Assembly (NCBI GenBank): GCA_036835375.1 | Contig: DAITMB010000014.1 | Span: forward strand, 1-62,542 | Reading direction: 5' to 3' | Length of the DNA: 62,542 nucleotides | Origin: JANQTF01 sp036835375 | Lineage (GTDB): Bacteria > Bacteroidota > Bacteroidia > J057 | Shown: positions 61,865 to 62,542 of the stretch, one piece after another | How the letters are laid out: every line of letters starts with the position of its first letter | How positions within the stretch are numbered: position 1 is the stretch's first letter | Translations under genes and position numbers: made by a program | Notes under the pieces: model-generated | Databases searched by the model: none | The model's input: the letters and a program-made list of their open reading frames with translations, nothing else | Told to the model about the DNA's origin: nothing

Positions 61865-62542
61865 TTACGAAAATTTTCCACTAGCAAGGGGCATCCGTTC
61901 TACAAGAATCTCCGCCTGGCGGATAAATTCGCGAATATTGACAGACAAGGTCGCTTCACGGATCACCCACTCTTCATTCGGGGCGGCGACGCGCTCTTTC
62001 CACGCGGGAAGCGCAGAAAATATCTCTCGTATCTCTGTCGCTAACGCTTGTGCCTGAAAGTCGGAGAGAATACGCCCGTGCAAGCCATCCACCATGACCT
62101 CTCGTGTAGCAGGGGTGTCGTTGACCACAGGAATAGCCCCAACATACCTCCCTTCGCTGAGCGAATTGGAGTAGCCATCATAAATGGGTGCAGAAACGAA
62201 GACATCTGTGAAGTTCCACAGCCAGCACATTTCCTCTCGGGGAATGGCCTTGCGAATCAGCGAAAACCGAGGAAATCGTTTCTCTAAGTCTTCTGCCGCT
62301 TGAAGGAGATTGGACGGAATCGCATAACCCGCACTAAGCATGATCATGCGAGTATCTTGCAAGAGGGGATCTGAAGCTAGGTGTGAAAATGCATCTAAGA
62401 TGATATCTCCCTGATAAACTGGCTTGATGCCCCTCGGACTGAGTAACAAACGTTGCCCCGGAAAAAGCTGATATTTTTCCCGCATATAGGCCTCCTCTGC
62501 CTCTGACATCTCGAAAAGCTCTGGCTCTACCCCCCATCTGTT
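61865..62542 (-). CDS. Glycosyltransferase (GT-B, group 1), C-terminal part; 5' end outside window
   Basis: The open frame reaches the right edge with no start; the ATG at 62509 is internal. The visible part is the nucleotide-sugar-binding Rossmann half of a GT4-like enzyme: RLLLSPRGIKPVYQG, an acidic EGRYVGAIPVVNDTP segment (YSNSLSEGRYVGAIPVV) with the ExxxxxxE-type Glu-Gly region, and a C-terminal helix. Acceptor and donor are unknown. It lies 81 bases upstream of gcvH in position on the same strand. Confidence 0.8.
   Translation of the reverse strand, partial: NRWGVEPELFEMSEAEEAYMREKYQLFPGQRLLLSPRGIKPVYQGDIILDAFSHLASDPLLQDTRMIMLSAGYAIPSNLLQAAEDLEKRFPRFSLIRKAIPREEMCWLWNFTDVFVSAPIYDGYSNSLSEGRYVGAIPVVNDTPATREVMVDGLHGRILSDFQAQALATEIREIFSALPAWKERVAAPNEEWVIREATLSVNIREFIRQAEILVERMPLASGKFS

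Noticed and set aside
1..62542. CRISPR arrays, tRNA or rRNA genes, intact insertion sequences or attachment sites
   Set aside because: I looked for regularly spaced repeats, tRNA-like T-loops, rRNA motifs and terminal inverted repeats with transposase frames and saw none that stand up.

Overview
The window is chromosomal DNA from a member of the Bacteroidota. The evidence is a very large SprA/Sov-type gliding and type IX secretion (T9SS) protein, a T9SS C-terminal sorting tail at the left edge, two TonB-dependent receptors with carboxypeptidase-regulatory-like N-termini, DUF4476, DUF3810 and other Bacteroidota-typical families, and several promoters that fit the Bacteroidota consensus (TTG, about 20 nt, TAnnTTTG). 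The genus cannot be read from the sequence; a Saprospiria- or Cytophagia-like organism with moderate GC would fit. Most of the window is ordinary core genome. I found no rRNA, tRNA, intact IS element, prophage or CRISPR array.

Layout. 0-8 kb: T9SS-sorted protein tail, TonB receptor, then a minus-strand run (NrnA-type DHH phosphoesterase, FKBP lipoprotein, outer-membrane protein), ndk and a DUF4476 protein. 8-14.4 kb: cytosolic hybrid sensor kinase, Rrf2 regulator with a cysteine cluster, second TonB receptor. 14.5-15.3 kb: a gene graveyard with a broken reverse transcriptase of diversity-generating-retroelement (DGR) type, fused to what looks like a collapsed variable-repeat end. 15.4-22 kb: carboxylesterase, exonuclease/GIY-YIG fusion, and a propeller-type sensor kinase that overlaps it. 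21.9-25.8 kb: minus-strand FAD oxidoreductase, NosR-like polyferredoxin and TspO-like protein. 26-31.7 kb: anmK, SulP transporter, Sua5/YrdC, outer-membrane barrel, ruvA. 32.3-39.8 kb: sprA. 40.6-45.8 kb: a two-gene polysaccharide system, a GT2 synthase fused to two extracytoplasmic glycosidase-like domains and a translationally coupled glycosidase lipoprotein. 45.8-62.5 kb: nitroreductase, glutathione peroxidase, zinc-ribbon protein, DUF3810, bioY, DUF937, aroB, gamma-carbonic anhydrase, flavin reductase, a toxin-antitoxin pair, a GH3/beta-lactamase fusion, parE, a small membrane protein, an IscA-type protein, gcvH and a partial glycosyltransferase.

Most interesting. (1) The GT2/pseudo-GH26/GH fusion plus its partner lipoprotein looks like a self-contained synthesis-and-trimming machine for an unknown surface polysaccharide. 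(2) The decayed DGR is a fossil of protein diversification. (3) A small toxin-antitoxin operon has an antitoxin I cannot assign to a family. (4) Four promoter-like sites share one architecture and can be used to map transcription here.
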